NCBI RefSeq assembly: GCF_000379525.1 | Contig: NZ_KB902364.1 | Span: forward strand, 58,615-122,614 | Reading direction: 5' to 3' | Length of the DNA: 64,000 nt | Origin: Lamprocystis purpurea DSM 4197 | GTDB taxonomy: Bacteria > Pseudomonadota > Gammaproteobacteria > Chromatiales > Chromatiaceae | In this document: piece by piece, positions 17,207 through 26,482 of the stretch | How positions within the stretch are numbered: the stretch's first letter is position 1 | How the letters are laid out: each line of letters opens with the position of its first letter | Program-made: the position numbers and the translations under genes | The notes under the pieces: generated by a model | Seen by the model: only the letters and a program-made list of their open reading frames with translations | What the model was told of the DNA's origin: nothing | Databases searched by the model: none

Positions 17207-18849
17207 CGCCGCGGTCCTCCACTGGGGTGGGCATCAAGCGGAAGTGGATACCCGTCGTTGTTGGTTTTTCGTTTCTCGGATCTCACCCGGCGCGACACCT
17301 TGATATTCGCAAGTGCGGCGATCCCATCCACTTCGAGCTCTGGACTCAAATGAGGCCTCAGCCCACGCGGCTGGCGCGGATGGGGCGAAAACGCCTCGCC
17401 GACCCGCTCCAAGTCGGCCTTGCTGCTGCTGTAATAGCGTGCCGCCTGCATCGTCTTGGGCAGATTCTTCAGCACATGCCACAGACTCCAGCGATGTTGC
17501 CACAGGCGTCGCGAGAAGCGCCGTCGATAGCCCTCGCTGTCATAGAAACGACGGACCTGCGTGTTATATAGCGCGTCCATCTCCACCCGCGACGCAAAGC
17601 CCTTCGGCAGGTAGACAAAATTGAGACAGTTCATCAGCCGCCAGTCTTCGTTGAATTCGCCCGGTTCGCCTCCGACACATTCATCCCAGATCGGCGCCCC
17701 GTACAGGGGACTAAACTTGCTCATATTCATTTCGTCGAGATCGAGCGACAGCATGAAATCACTGGTCGCGGCGATCGTTTCCGGTGTCTCGCCGGGCAGC
17801 CCAAAGATGAATAGCCCCTTCGCCCGCAGCCCCGCGGCGTGAATCTGCTCGACAGTCCGGCGAACGCTGTCCAGGCTGACGCCGGCCTTGTGCCGTTCCA
17901 TCATGCCCGGATCGGCCGACTCGATACCCATGGACACCATCAATGCGCCGGCCCGCTTGAGCAGACGCAACAGTTCATCCGACGTGTGGCCGGTGCGCAC
18001 CGCGCAGTTGAAATCCATGCCCAGGGGTTTCGCGATCAGTCGTTCACACAAATCCGTCACCCGCTTGCGTTGTGCGGTGAACAGGTCGTCGTAGAAATTG
18101 ATATGACGGATGCCAAAACGGTCACGCAGGTACTTCATGTGCTCATAGACATAATCCGCGGAGTTCGTCTTGTACAAGCGCTCGAATACCGTGCGGTCGC
18201 AGAACGAGCAGGTGTAAGGGCAGCCGCGGGAGGTGACCATGGTCGCGCCATACCGCTTGACATAGGAAAACAGCGGCAGATGATAACCGCGGGGGAAACC
18301 GACGAGTTTTTCGTAGGCGGGAAAAGGCAAATCGTCGAGATCGAGGATACGCCGGCGCCGTGGGTTGGAAACGATATCCTCGCCACTGCGATAGCAGAGA
18401 TTGGCGATCTCGCGCGGGTCCCGGTGCTCGGCCAGGTCCAGCATCGTCCCCTCGCCTTCGCCGATGCACAGGTAATCGATTTCCGGAAAGTGTCGCAGCA
18501 GCGCTGCACCAATAGCGGAAACGTGCACATTACCGAACACGATTCGAACATGCGGACGTTGCGCCTTGACGCGCGCCGCGATCTCAAACGCATCCATGAA
18601 GCCCGAAGTCGTGACCGAAAAGCCGACCAGTTCGGGGTTCGTCGCCAACACGATCGCGGCATTGGCGTCGATCGAAGCGGGCGCACCGGGGCCTAGACAA
18701 TCGTGTACGGCACACGGATGCCCATGCTGCTCCAGCCAGGCCGCCAGTTGCAGGATGCCCAGCGGCGCCATGCGATTCGCCAGCAGCGAGAAATCCGGCT
18801 GACCGGGCACGAAATTGAATCCGGCCGGGTGAACAAGCGTGATTCTCAT
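17203..18849 (-). CDS. B12-binding-domain radical SAM protein
   Basis: A 548-residue protein starting MRITLVHPAGFNFVPGQPDF. The N-terminal third is a cobalamin-binding-type domain (VGFSVTTSG, FGNVHVSAIG, YLCIGEGEGTMLDL), followed by the radical SAM core with RGCPYTCSFCDR, in which the three cysteines bind the 4Fe-4S cluster, then GIESADPGMM and FGLPGETPETI. Members transfer methyl groups to unreactive carbons or rearrange lipids; the substrate here is unknown. The C-terminal ~80 residues (RKTNNDGYPLPL) look poorly conserved. The start was chosen over a methionine 15 codons upstream because of the family's usual N-terminus. It is transcribed away from the pigment genes and overlaps the Uma2 gene; a pigment or hopanoid role is speculative. 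Confidence 0.85.
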   Translation of the reverse strand: MRITLVHPAGFNFVPGQPDFSLLANRMAPLGILQLAAWLEQHGHPCAVHDCLGPGAPASIDANAAIVLATNPELVGFSVTTSGFMDAFEIAARVKAQRPHVRIVFGNVHVSAIGAALLRHFPEIDYLCIGEGEGTMLDLAEHRDPREIANLCYRSGEDIVSNPRRRRILDLDDLPFPAYEKLVGFPRGYHLPLFSYVKRYGATMVTSRGCPYTCSFCDRTVFERLYKTNSADYVYEHMKYLRDRFGIRHINFYDDLFTAQRKRVTDLCERLIAKPLGMDFNCAVRTGHTSDELLRLLKRAGALMVSMGIESADPGMMERHKAGVSLDSVRRTVEQIHAAGLRAKGLFIFGLPGETPETIAATSDFMLSLDLDEMNMSKFSPLYGAPIWDECVGGEPGEFNEDWRLMNCLNFVYLPKGFASRVEMDALYNTQVRRFYDSEGYRRRFSRRLWQHRWSLWHVLKNLPKTMQAARYYSSSKADLERVGEAFSPHPRQPRGLRPHLSPELEVDGIAALANIKVSRRVRSEKRKTNNDGYPLPLDAHPSGGPRR

Positions 18850-19410
18850 GTCAGCACCAGAGGATAAAGTTGCCTGCTGCAAATGCGGCCGCATTCCGTC
18901 TGCACGAAACCAGCCGGCTTCTCGGGAGAGCGGCGAAGTTTACGCCCGTCAGGTTGTCGGAGTGCCATCCATAGCCCCGAAAACATTGGTACCGCCGCGC
19001 CGGCCGCGTTCAATTCCGCCCTTGCGGCGACCGCCCACAACTCGAAACGTGGACACAGCACACCCGCGGGGCAGCGCAAGCGAGGTACCCCCTGGTGACG
19101 CTTAGCGTCATCCAACGGCATCGCAAGAGCGATCGTCCGCTATGCCCCGAGACCTGCAAAGTTGCGTGCCAACTCTTGATGATAGGACACATTGTATTTT
19201 TTTACAATAAGTTAGCGTCAACCTGAAACTCCGGAAGACACACTGCATGAAGGTGTAACTGCCTGCACAAAAACTGCCGCGGGGCGCACGAGGGAGTTTA
19301 GCCCGCGCAAATTATCGAGTAAACTGCAAGTGGTGGCCTTGGGCACGGAACGGCGGGCTTCTCTCGCTCCGGAGTGTCGGTTACTATAAATCCATCAATT
19401 CGGTGCGGAA
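18850..19410. other. Divergent intergenic region between the radical SAM gene and the aryl polyene operon
   Basis: 561 bases with no gene I can support. They should hold the promoters of both divergent units. On the + strand TACTAT at 19383-19388 could be a -10 box 22 bases before the lipoprotein ATG, with only a weak -35 (TTCTCT at 19359-19364). A clear AT-rich palindrome at 19191-19208 is listed separately. Confidence 0.5.
19191..19208. promoter_or_regulatory. AT-rich palindrome, candidate operator for the pigment operon
   Basis: ATTGTA and TACAAT flank six T residues, an 18-base dyad in otherwise GC-rich sequence and 200 bases ahead of the first aryl polyene gene. The symmetry fits a dimeric regulator; the spacing (TGT N8 ACA) does not match the N12 of PpsR/CrtJ sites. 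No regulator gene is linked. Confidence 0.35.
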
Positions 19411-19893
19411 ATGTCACAAGAAATCAATGTCGTCGGCATCTCGCTTGCCTTGGTACTCGCCGCCAACCTGAGCGGTTGCGCCTCCAATTCCGCCGAGCAG
19501 GCCGCGGCAACGCCAAGCGCGGGCATGAACAGCAGCGGCCAGGTTGTCGATTCCAGCAGGATCGAGGCCGGTACCGGCCGGGCGGTCAAAGGCATTAATG
19601 ACTGGGAAGGAGAGATCACGGGCACACCTGCGGCGAACAGCAAGTTCACCAAGCTGCAGATCGGGATGCCGATGAAACAGGTGACCGACCTGATTGGACA
19701 ACCGACGGACCAAGGCGCTTACATTACGGGCAAGGCATTCATTCCCTTTTATTTCGGAAGCGACAAACATCGCTATGAAATGGTCTACAAAGGCCAGGGA
19801 CGACTGATCTTCGCCGGCGGATCGATCGGCGATTTTTCCGGCGGACATTTGATCTGGATTATCCACAATGCGAACGAATCGGGCTATCGCTAA
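19411..19893 (+). CDS. Lipoprotein at the head of the aryl polyene operon, BamE/SmpA-like C-terminal part
   Basis: A 160-residue protein with a lipobox (LSGC, lipidated Cys about residue 23) after a hydrophobic stretch VVGISLALVLAANLSGC. The segment FTKLQIGMPMKQVTDLIGQPTD recalls the BamE/SmpA fold, where a conserved Gly-Met followed by a Gly-x-Pro turn is typical. The C-terminus (GRLIFAGGSIGDFSGGHLIWI) is hydrophobic and glycine-rich. It precedes the acyl carrier gene by 80 bases and starts the run of tightly packed + strand genes. Its position suggests an envelope role in pigment delivery, but the function is unknown. Confidence 0.7.
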   Translation: MSQEINVVGISLALVLAANLSGCASNSAEQAAATPSAGMNSSGQVVDSSRIEAGTGRAVKGINDWEGEITGTPAANSKFTKLQIGMPMKQVTDLIGQPTDQGAYITGKAFIPFYFGSDKHRYEMVYKGQGRLIFAGGSIGDFSGGHLIWIIHNANESGYR

Positions 19894-19973
19894 TCCAGAG
19901 CACGGCGCGGCCTCGGACTGTTGGGCCTGCGCCGGGAGCGCTTGGCTTGATCCCACGTAGTTGCGAAATCACC

Positions 19974-20243
19974 ATGTCTGAAGCCAATCCTGAACTGCAA
20001 AGCGAGGTCGCCCGACTCATCGTCGATGCCCTCAATCTCGACATCAAGCCGGAAGCGATTCAACCCGAGGCCCGCCTTTATGGCGAGGGAATGGGGCTTG
20101 ATTCCATCGATATCCTGGAAGTGGCCCTCGCCGTCTCCAAGCGCTTCGGCTTTCAATTGCGTACGGATAACGCGGACAATGTCCGAATCTTCAATTCTCT
20201 GCGCAGTCTCACGGAGCACATCGCGGCGGCCCGGACAAAATGA
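19974..20243 (+). CDS. Acyl carrier protein of the aryl polyene pathway
   Basis: An 89-residue acyl carrier protein. GMGLDSIDILEVALAV contains the DSI/L motif whose serine (about residue 43) receives the 4'-phosphopantetheine arm. It would carry the aryl starter and growing polyene chain in the cytoplasm. The ATG at MSEANPE is preferred over one nine codons upstream; acidic composition and length match carriers of type II systems. Its stop overlaps the next ATG (ATGA). Known APE clusters usually have two carriers; only this one is seen here. Confidence 0.9.
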   Translation: MSEANPELQSEVARLIVDALNLDIKPEAIQPEARLYGEGMGLDSIDILEVALAVSKRFGFQLRTDNADNVRIFNSLRSLTEHIAAARTK

Positions 20244-20917
20244 GCCTTACACAAATTTACACGGTTCGTCGGACCGCCATCGCTGCCGGGGTCATTGCCT
20301 ACCCGATATTGGCGTATTACAGCACCACCCCGGAGGCGGTCGATACTGTTCCGACGCTTGGCCTCACCGTCTCGCTGGCGCCAGTGCTGGCGATACTGGC
20401 GTGGCTGGCCTGGCATTCCCCCCGGCGGCTCGTCATGCTTGCGCTTTGCGTCGCGGTAGGGTTCCTGCTATGGCAGTACCGGGACACGCTGGAACGCAAT
20501 GTCGGCTGGGTCTACTTCATCCAGCACGCCGGCACCTACGTGCTGCTGGGCGCTGTATTCGGCATGACCCTGAGACGCGGGCGGCACCCCCTGTGCACGC
20601 GCTGTGCGCAAGCGTTGCGCGGCAGCCTCAGCCCGGAGGTGGCCCGCTACACGCGCTCCGTCACGCTGGCCTGGACGCTGTTTTTTCTGGGCATCAGCCT
20701 GATTTCCACGCTTCTGTTCGTATTCTGCAACATCGATGTCTGGTCGGTTTTCGCGAATTTTCTGACACTGCCGCTGATCGCACTCATGTTCGTCGTTGAA
20801 CATCTGGTGCGCCTGCGCAAGCTGCCATACCTGGAGCAACACAGCATCATGGATAGCATCCTCGCCTTCCGCAATATCCCCGAGGCAGCCCCCGGCATCT
20901 CCCTTCATACCCGCTGA
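20240..20917 (+). CDS. COG4648-type inner-membrane protein of aryl polyene clusters
   Basis: A 225-residue membrane protein with about six hydrophobic segments (for example VSLAPVLAILAWLAW and FLGISLISTLLFVFCNIDVW) and a short cysteine pair in HPLCTRCAQALRGSLSPEVARYTR. This is the membrane protein regularly found in APE clusters between the carrier protein and the acyl ligase. The biochemical role is not established. The conserved CxxC-like motif faces a loop and could bind metal or be redox active. It overlaps the carrier gene by four bases. Confidence 0.8.
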   Translation: MSLTQIYTVRRTAIAAGVIAYPILAYYSTTPEAVDTVPTLGLTVSLAPVLAILAWLAWHSPRRLVMLALCVAVGFLLWQYRDTLERNVGWVYFIQHAGTYVLLGAVFGMTLRRGRHPLCTRCAQALRGSLSPEVARYTRSVTLAWTLFFLGISLISTLLFVFCNIDVWSVFANFLTLPLIALMFVVEHLVRLRKLPYLEQHSIMDSILAFRNIPEAAPGISLHTR

Positions 20918-20936
20918 GTTGCCATTGCGTCCGACC

Positions 20937-22301
20937 ATGTCGACACTGCCGCTGATTGCCCATCGCAGCCCTGATGCCATCGTGGCCTGGCGCGACAGCC
21001 TGCCGGTCAGTGCCCGGCAATTTCTAAGCGATGTTGAGCAGGTGGCCGGATTGCTGCCCGCGGGGCGGAATGTGCTTAACCTGTGCCGCGACCATTACCG
21101 TTTTGCCGTGACCCTGGCGGCTTGCATCGTCAGCGCCCGCACCAGCCTGTTGCCGTCCACACACACCCCGGAAATGGTCCGGCAGATGCGGCACATCGCC
21201 CCGGATGTCTTTTGCATTGCCGACCAGGCTGCCCGCGGTGTCGACTTGCCCGTCTTCCACTATCCCGACCGGACGCCGACGTCCGCAGCCGACCGGGCGA
21301 TCCCCAACATCGACTGCGAACAGGTCATCGCGCAGGTGTTTACGTCTGGATCCACGGGCGTACCGGAGCCCCATCCTAAACGCTGGGGCAGCCTGGTGCG
21401 CAGCGTGCGTGCGGAGGCGCAACGGCTAGGTGTCACCGCCGGCTACGCCACGCTCGGAACCGTGCCGGCCCAACATATGTATGGTCTGGAATCCACCTTA
21501 TTGATGCCCCTGCAGAGCGGTGGATCACTGCATGCCACACGCCCCTTTTATCCGGCCGACATCTGCGCGGCGCTGGCGGCCCTGCCCCGGCCCCGGTTGC
21601 TGGTCACAACACCCTACCACCTGCGGACACTACTGGCGGAGTCGGGCACCGTGCCGACCGCAGACCTGCTGCTGTCCGCCACCGCCCCTCTCGGGCGCGA
21701 CTTGGCAGTCGAGGCCGAGATCCGGTTTGCGGCCCCCTTGTTCGAGATTTACGGCTGCACCGAGACCGGCCAGATTGCCGCCCGACGCCCCACCCGTGGT
21801 GCCGCCTGGCAGACCTTCCCGGACGTCCGCCTGCGTTGCGAAGGGGAGCGCGTCTGGGCCGAGGGCGGGCCTGTCCCCAGGCCGACACCGCTGAGCGACG
21901 TTATTGAGTTGGTGGATGCGGACCCGACCCATTTCCTGCTCCACGGCCGCCATGCCGAGCTCGTCAACATCGCCGGCAAACGGACCTCGCTCGGTTATCT
22001 CAATTACCATCTCAACGCCATCACGGGGGTGTTGGACGGCGTTTTTCTTCAGCCGCTTGATGGCGATGATCGCGCGTCGGGAGGCATCCGCCGCCTGATT
22101 GCCCTGGTGGTGGCACCGGAGTTGACGCCGGCAGCCCTCATGCAGGCGCTGCGCGAACGCATCGATCCGGTCTTTCTCCCTCGACCGCTGCTGTTCGTTG
22201 ATGCGCTGCCGCGCAACGCCGCCGGGAAACTGCCAAACCAAGCGACGCGGGCGTTTCTGGCGCGCTTGCAGTCGTCAACGACAACCGGCCTCCCGACATG
22301 A
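20937..22301 (+). CDS. AMP-dependent acyl ligase for aryl starter activation
   Basis: A 454-residue adenylating enzyme. FTSGSTGVPEPHPKRW (about 135-150) is the ATP-binding P-loop, YGCTETGQIA (about 268-277) is the core adenylate motif, and the C-terminal domain ends with LPRNAAGKLPNQ containing the catalytic lysine of the family. In characterised APE pathways this ligase loads 4-hydroxybenzoate onto the carrier protein, which suits the chorismatase at 34621. It is shorter than typical acyl-CoA ligases, as are other APE ligases. I start at MSTLPLIAHRS; 47 further upstream codons would overlap the COG4648 gene out of frame. Confidence 0.87.
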   Translation: MSTLPLIAHRSPDAIVAWRDSLPVSARQFLSDVEQVAGLLPAGRNVLNLCRDHYRFAVTLAACIVSARTSLLPSTHTPEMVRQMRHIAPDVFCIADQAARGVDLPVFHYPDRTPTSAADRAIPNIDCEQVIAQVFTSGSTGVPEPHPKRWGSLVRSVRAEAQRLGVTAGYATLGTVPAQHMYGLESTLLMPLQSGGSLHATRPFYPADICAALAALPRPRLLVTTPYHLRTLLAESGTVPTADLLLSATAPLGRDLAVEAEIRFAAPLFEIYGCTETGQIAARRPTRGAAWQTFPDVRLRCEGERVWAEGGPVPRPTPLSDVIELVDADPTHFLLHGRHAELVNIAGKRTSLGYLNYHLNAITGVLDGVFLQPLDGDDRASGGIRRLIALVVAPELTPAALMQALRERIDPVFLPRPLLFVDALPRNAAGKLPNQATRAFLARLQSSTTTGLPT

Positions 22302-22624
22302 CGGATGTGCGCCTGCCGCTTTCGGTCGCTGCCGATCATCCGGCCTATGCCGGTCACTTCCCCGGCCAGCCGATTCTGCCGGGCGTGGTGCTGCTGGACG
22401 AGGCCCTCCATGCCCTGGCCGCCCAGCAGGGACTGGAGCCTGCCGTCGGCCAAATCAAATCGGCGAAGTTTCCGAGCCCGGTTCAACCGGGGCAGGCGCT
22501 ATGCCTCACTTATGCCGCGACGGCACCAGGCGTGTTTCGCTTCGCGGTCATGGCTGACGAGCGGCTGGCAGCCAGCGGCGTCATGACCTTCGCAACGACC
22601 GGCCTGGGAGCTGATAGCGCGTGA
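22298..22624 (+). CDS. Hot-dog-fold 3-hydroxyacyl-ACP dehydratase (FabA/FabZ-like)
   Basis: A 108-residue single hot-dog protein. HPAYAGHFPGQPILPGVVLL (residues 14-33) matches the FabZ core, with the GHFPGxPxxPGV signature and the catalytic histidine of that loop. In APE systems such a dehydratase (ApeI-type) works with ApeP to form each double bond. ATG overlaps the ligase stop; the end overlaps the next start (GTGA). The acidic partner residue expected on the central helix may be the Asp in LLDEAL. Confidence 0.87.
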   Translation: MTDVRLPLSVAADHPAYAGHFPGQPILPGVVLLDEALHALAAQQGLEPAVGQIKSAKFPSPVQPGQALCLTYAATAPGVFRFAVMADERLAASGVMTFATTGLGADSA

Positions 22625-23559
22625 CCCCTCCGGATCTCGCGCGCCAAGCCGAATGGGCGCGACGCCAGGAACGCAGCAACACGGCCATGCTGCGGGTGAT
22701 GACCTGGATCTCGCTGCGCTTGGGGCGGCGCATCGCGCGCGGCCTGCTGTTCGGCATCAGTCTCTATTTTCTGTTATTTGCCTCGGCCGCCCGGCATGCC
22801 TCCCGCGCTTATCTGCGGCGTGCCCTGGGGCGGGCGCCACGGCTGCGCGACTTGTTTCGGCACTTTCACACCTTCGCCACCTGCACCCATGACCGCGTTT
22901 ACCTGCTCAACGACCGCTTGGATCTCTTCGATATCCAAGTGCACGGCGCGGCGGCGCTCGACGCGGTGCTGGCGGCCGGTCGTGGCGCTTTCCTGATCGG
23001 CGCCCACCTGGGCAGCTTCGAGGTGGTGCGTGCGGTCGGTCGACAGCGGCTGGGGCGTCGGATTGCCATGGTCATGTACGAGAACAATGCCATCAAGATC
23101 AACGCCGCCTTGGCGGCCATCAACCCTGCCGCGGTGCAGGAAATCATCCCCCTTGGTCAACTCGATTCCATGCTCCGGGTGCGTGCCCGGCTGGACGAGG
23201 GCATGGTGCTGGGTGTTCTGGGTGATCGTACCTTGGACGATGGCCCCGCCCTGCCGGTAAAATTTCTCGGTGAAACAGCCGGCTTTCCTCTCGGCCCCAT
23301 GCGCCTGGCCGCCACGCTCGAATGCCCGGTGCTCTTCATGACGGGCCTGCATCTGGGCGGCAACCGCTACGCCATCCATTTCGAGCCGCTGGCGGATTTC
23401 ACGGGTATCGAGCGCAAAGGGCGCGATACGGCCATCCGTGAGGCGCTCGCCGCCTATGCTGCCAAGCTGGAGCGGCATTGTCATGGCGCGCCGTTCAACT
23501 GGTTTAATTTCTTCGATTTCTGGCGCTCACCCGCGGGTGGCGGGCGCGCTGTCGCATGA
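22621..23559 (+). CDS. LpxL-like acyltransferase of the aryl polyene cluster
   Basis: A 312-residue member of the lipid A acyltransferase-like family (COG4261). The catalytic box is HLGSFE (about residue 129, HX4E), followed by VLGDRTLDDGPALPVKFLG and FPLGPMRLA. N-terminal hydrophobic segment (about 40-58). Such enzymes in APE clusters are thought to attach the polyene to a lipid anchor or acylate that anchor. The start is GTG and overlaps the previous stop as GTGA. The C-terminus (FNWFNFFDFW) is rich in aromatics, as in other COG4261 proteins. Confidence 0.85.
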   Translation: MTPPDLARQAEWARRQERSNTAMLRVMTWISLRLGRRIARGLLFGISLYFLLFASAARHASRAYLRRALGRAPRLRDLFRHFHTFATCTHDRVYLLNDRLDLFDIQVHGAAALDAVLAAGRGAFLIGAHLGSFEVVRAVGRQRLGRRIAMVMYENNAIKINAALAAINPAAVQEIIPLGQLDSMLRVRARLDEGMVLGVLGDRTLDDGPALPVKFLGETAGFPLGPMRLAATLECPVLFMTGLHLGGNRYAIHFEPLADFTGIERKGRDTAIREALAAYAAKLERHCHGAPFNWFNFFDFWRSPAGGGRAVA

Positions 23560-24149
23560 TTCGCAATAGGCAGCGCTTGGGCGGGAAGGTGATCCTCAGC
23601 ATGTTCTTGCTCGGATTGCATCTGTCGGCGCCGGCCGCCCAGTTCACTGTCGCCGAACTCATGAGCGCATTCGCCGACCATACGTATGGGACAGTCTCCT
23701 TCAGCGAGAAGAAGTACATTTCCATGCTGGACATACCGGTGGAGTCGTCCGGCGAACTGCTGTTCGTCCCCCCCGCCCGCCTGGAGAAACGCACACTCAA
23801 GCCGAAGTCGGAAACCCTGGTACTGGATGGCGATGCCCTCACCATCGAGCGACAGGCCAAAAAGCATACGCTGCAACTCAAGGATTATCCGGAAATGGCA
23901 GCCATGATCGTGGGCATACGCGCCACGCTGGCCGGCGACCGCGAGGCACTGGAGCAAGTCTATCACCTCGACCTCGAAGGCAGCCGTGACGGCTGGACGC
24001 TGATGCTGACGCCGCTGGACACCCGCGTGGCCTTTGTGCTTGCCCGCATCCGCATCGACGGGACGCGCACTGAGGTACGCACGGTCGAGATCGTACTGGC
24101 CGACGGCGATCGTTCGGTCATGAGCGTCAGCAAGAGCGCTGCGCCATGA
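23556..24149 (+). CDS. LolA-like periplasmic lipid carrier of the aryl polyene cluster
   Basis: A 197-residue secreted protein with a signal peptide (MIRNRQRLGGKVILSMFLLG, cleavage near SAPA-AQ). The mature part has the outer-membrane lipoprotein carrier fold pattern: VSFSEKKYISMLDIPVESSG, LLFVPPARLEKR, LVLDGDALTIER. APE clusters regularly encode such a protein next to the MMPL exporter, which suggests transfer of the pigment lipid across the periplasm. ATGA overlaps on both sides. Confidence 0.83.
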   Translation: MIRNRQRLGGKVILSMFLLGLHLSAPAAQFTVAELMSAFADHTYGTVSFSEKKYISMLDIPVESSGELLFVPPARLEKRTLKPKSETLVLDGDALTIERQAKKHTLQLKDYPEMAAMIVGIRATLAGDREALEQVYHLDLEGSRDGWTLMLTPLDTRVAFVLARIRIDGTRTEVRTVEIVLADGDRSVMSVSKSAAP

Positions 24150-26482
24150 GGCGAGGTGGCAGTGTCGCGTTCATCCTCTGGCTGGTGTTGCTGTCGGCCA
24201 GTCTGTGGGTGGTGATGCGAACGCACTACACGGCCGACTTGTCTGCCTTTTTGCCGCGAACCCCGACCCAGGAACAGCAACTTCTCATCGATCAACTGAA
24301 ATCCGGCATCGCGTCCCGTCTGATGTTGATCGGCATCGAGGGGGGCGACCAAGCCGGTCGGGCGCGCGCCTCGCGCGATCTGGCCGCTCGGCTGCGCACC
24401 GATCCCCAATTTCTGCACATTGCCAACGGTGAGATGCTGGGCCTCGAGCGTGATACCCAGGTCTTGCTGGAGAATCGCTATCTGCTGAGCCCGGCCATGC
24501 ATGCCGATCGGTTCACGGTGGCCGGCCTGCGCCAGGGCGTCGCGGATCACATCGACCTGCTTGCCTCATCGGGCGGGCTGCTCGGCAAGGGATTGCTGCC
24601 GCGCGACCCCACCGGTGAGTTCATGCAATTGCTGGATGCCATGGCCAGCGGTCAGCGGCCGCAAACGGTCGACGGCGTCTGGTGTTCCCGCGACGGTCAG
24701 CGCGCCCTGCTCCTGGCCCGCACCCGTGCCGAAGGGGCGGACACGAACGGGCAATCCATGGCGGTCGAGGCCATCCGGAGCGCCTTTGCGGTGGTGTCAC
24801 AGCCGGGAATGGCGCTGGCGCTAACCGGCCCCGGCCCCTTCTCGGTGACGGCACGCGCCACCATCAAACGTGACGTGCTGGCGCTCTCCGGTCTCGGCAG
24901 CCTGATCATCGTCAGCCTGCTGCTCCTGGTCTACCGTTCGCCCATCGCGTTGCTGCTGGGCGTGTTGCCGGTGCTGTCAGGCGCGGTGGCCGGCATCGCG
25001 GCGGTCAGTCTCGCGTTCGGCATGGTACATGGGATCACGCTCGGTTTTGGCATCGCGCTCATCGGAGAGGCGGTGGACTATTCCACCTACCTGCTCATTC
25101 AGTCGGAACGGACGAACGGCGCAACCAGTCAGACCCAAAGCCACTGGAACGCGGCCTTCTGGCCGACGATACGCATCGGCGTGCTGACCTCCGTCATCGG
25201 CTTTGCCTCACTGCTCGCTTCCAGCTTCCCCGGACTTTCCCAACTGGGCCTTTTTTCGATCACCGGCCTGGTCACCGCCGCCCTGGTGACCCGCTTCGTC
25301 CTGCCGACCCTCCTGCCTCGTGACCTGCATGTGCGCGATCTCGCTCCCTTCGGCTGCCGACTTCAGGTCTGGGTTGCGTGGGCTGGCCGGTTGCGCGGAC
25401 CTGTCCTGGTCCTGTTCATCGCCGCCTGTAGCGTGCTGCTGGCAAAGCATGACGACCTGTGGAACCGGGAGCTGGCAGCCTTGAACCCGGTGTCTGGTGC
25501 CGACCAGGCGCTCGACATTACGATGCGCGCCGACCTGGGCGCCCCGGACGTGCGCTATCTGGTGATCGTGACCGCAACCGATCGCGAGACGGCGCTCGCC
25601 ACCAGTGAACGTGTGGCGAGCGCGCTGCAGCGGCTGGAAGGGTCTGGCCTGATCACCGGCTTCGAAAATCCCGCCGCCTATCTGCCCAGCCAGGCGCTCC
25701 AGCGACAGCGCCAGGCCAGCCTGCCGCCCGACGCCGAACTGCGTCGGCGGTTCAAGGCGGCCATTGCCGAACTGCCGCTGCAGCCGGATCGCTTCGCTCC
25801 GTTTTTTGCGGATGTGGCGAAGGCGCGCGGCCAGGCGCCTTTGACTCCGGACGATATCCAGGGAACAGCCCTGGCAGAGGGAGTGGATGCCCTGCTGATG
25901 CAGTCGGGGGGGCGCTGGACCGCCTTGCTGCCGCTGCGCATCGCGGCTACCGACAGCCTCGACGCGCAGGAGATGCGACAGATCCTTGCGCAAACTGGTC
26001 TAGCAGGTGTCTATTTCATTGATCTCAAAGGCGCGGCCGACCAGCTTTACGCGGGCTATCTGCGCGAGGCCATCCTGCTGTCACTGGCGGGTCTGGCCGC
26101 GATCGTCGGCCTGCTCTTCGTTGCCACCCGATCGCTCGGCCGCGTGTTCCGCATCGCCGCACCGCTGGTGGTCGCCGTGGCCGTCACCATCGCCGGCCTG
26201 GTCCTGGCCGGTCAGCAACTCACCATCCTGCACTTGGTAGGCATGCTGCTGGTGGTGGCAATCGGCTCCAACTACGCCCTGTTCTTCGACCAGGGGGCTG
26301 TTGAAGGGAGCCTGTCGCCGCGCGTCCTGGCATCCATCCTGGTTGCCGTCGGCACGACGGTGGCCGGCTTCGGCATTCTGGCCTTTTCCACTGTACCGGT
26401 GCTCAGCGCGGTCGGCTGCACGGTCGGTCCGGGCGCGATGCTCGCCCTGGCTTTTTCCGCCATCCTGACGCGACGCACATGA
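24146..26482 (+). CDS. MMPL/RND-family exporter of the aryl polyene cluster
   Basis: A 778-residue inner-membrane transporter with two homologous halves: one N-terminal helix, a large periplasmic domain (about 30-235), then five helices, repeated once (second block after about residue 415). GFGIALIGEAVDYSTYLLIQ and VVAIGSNYALFFDQ are the equivalent transmembrane positions in the two halves, with the acidic residue (E310/D312 area) expected for proton coupling in the first half. Family members export lipids such as mycolates or polyene lipids. It immediately follows the LolA-like carrier, so the likely substrate is the aryl polyene lipid. Confidence 0.87.
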   Translation: MRRGGSVAFILWLVLLSASLWVVMRTHYTADLSAFLPRTPTQEQQLLIDQLKSGIASRLMLIGIEGGDQAGRARASRDLAARLRTDPQFLHIANGEMLGLERDTQVLLENRYLLSPAMHADRFTVAGLRQGVADHIDLLASSGGLLGKGLLPRDPTGEFMQLLDAMASGQRPQTVDGVWCSRDGQRALLLARTRAEGADTNGQSMAVEAIRSAFAVVSQPGMALALTGPGPFSVTARATIKRDVLALSGLGSLIIVSLLLLVYRSPIALLLGVLPVLSGAVAGIAAVSLAFGMVHGITLGFGIALIGEAVDYSTYLLIQSERTNGATSQTQSHWNAAFWPTIRIGVLTSVIGFASLLASSFPGLSQLGLFSITGLVTAALVTRFVLPTLLPRDLHVRDLAPFGCRLQVWVAWAGRLRGPVLVLFIAACSVLLAKHDDLWNRELAALNPVSGADQALDITMRADLGAPDVRYLVIVTATDRETALATSERVASALQRLEGSGLITGFENPAAYLPSQALQRQRQASLPPDAELRRRFKAAIAELPLQPDRFAPFFADVAKARGQAPLTPDDIQGTALAEGVDALLMQSGGRWTALLPLRIAATDSLDAQEMRQILAQTGLAGVYFIDLKGAADQLYAGYLREAILLSLAGLAAIVGLLFVATRSLGRVFRIAAPLVVAVAVTIAGLVLAGQQLTILHLVGMLLVVAIGSNYALFFDQGAVEGSLSPRVLASILVAVGTTVAGFGILAFSTVPVLSAVGCTVGPGAMLALAFSAILTRRT

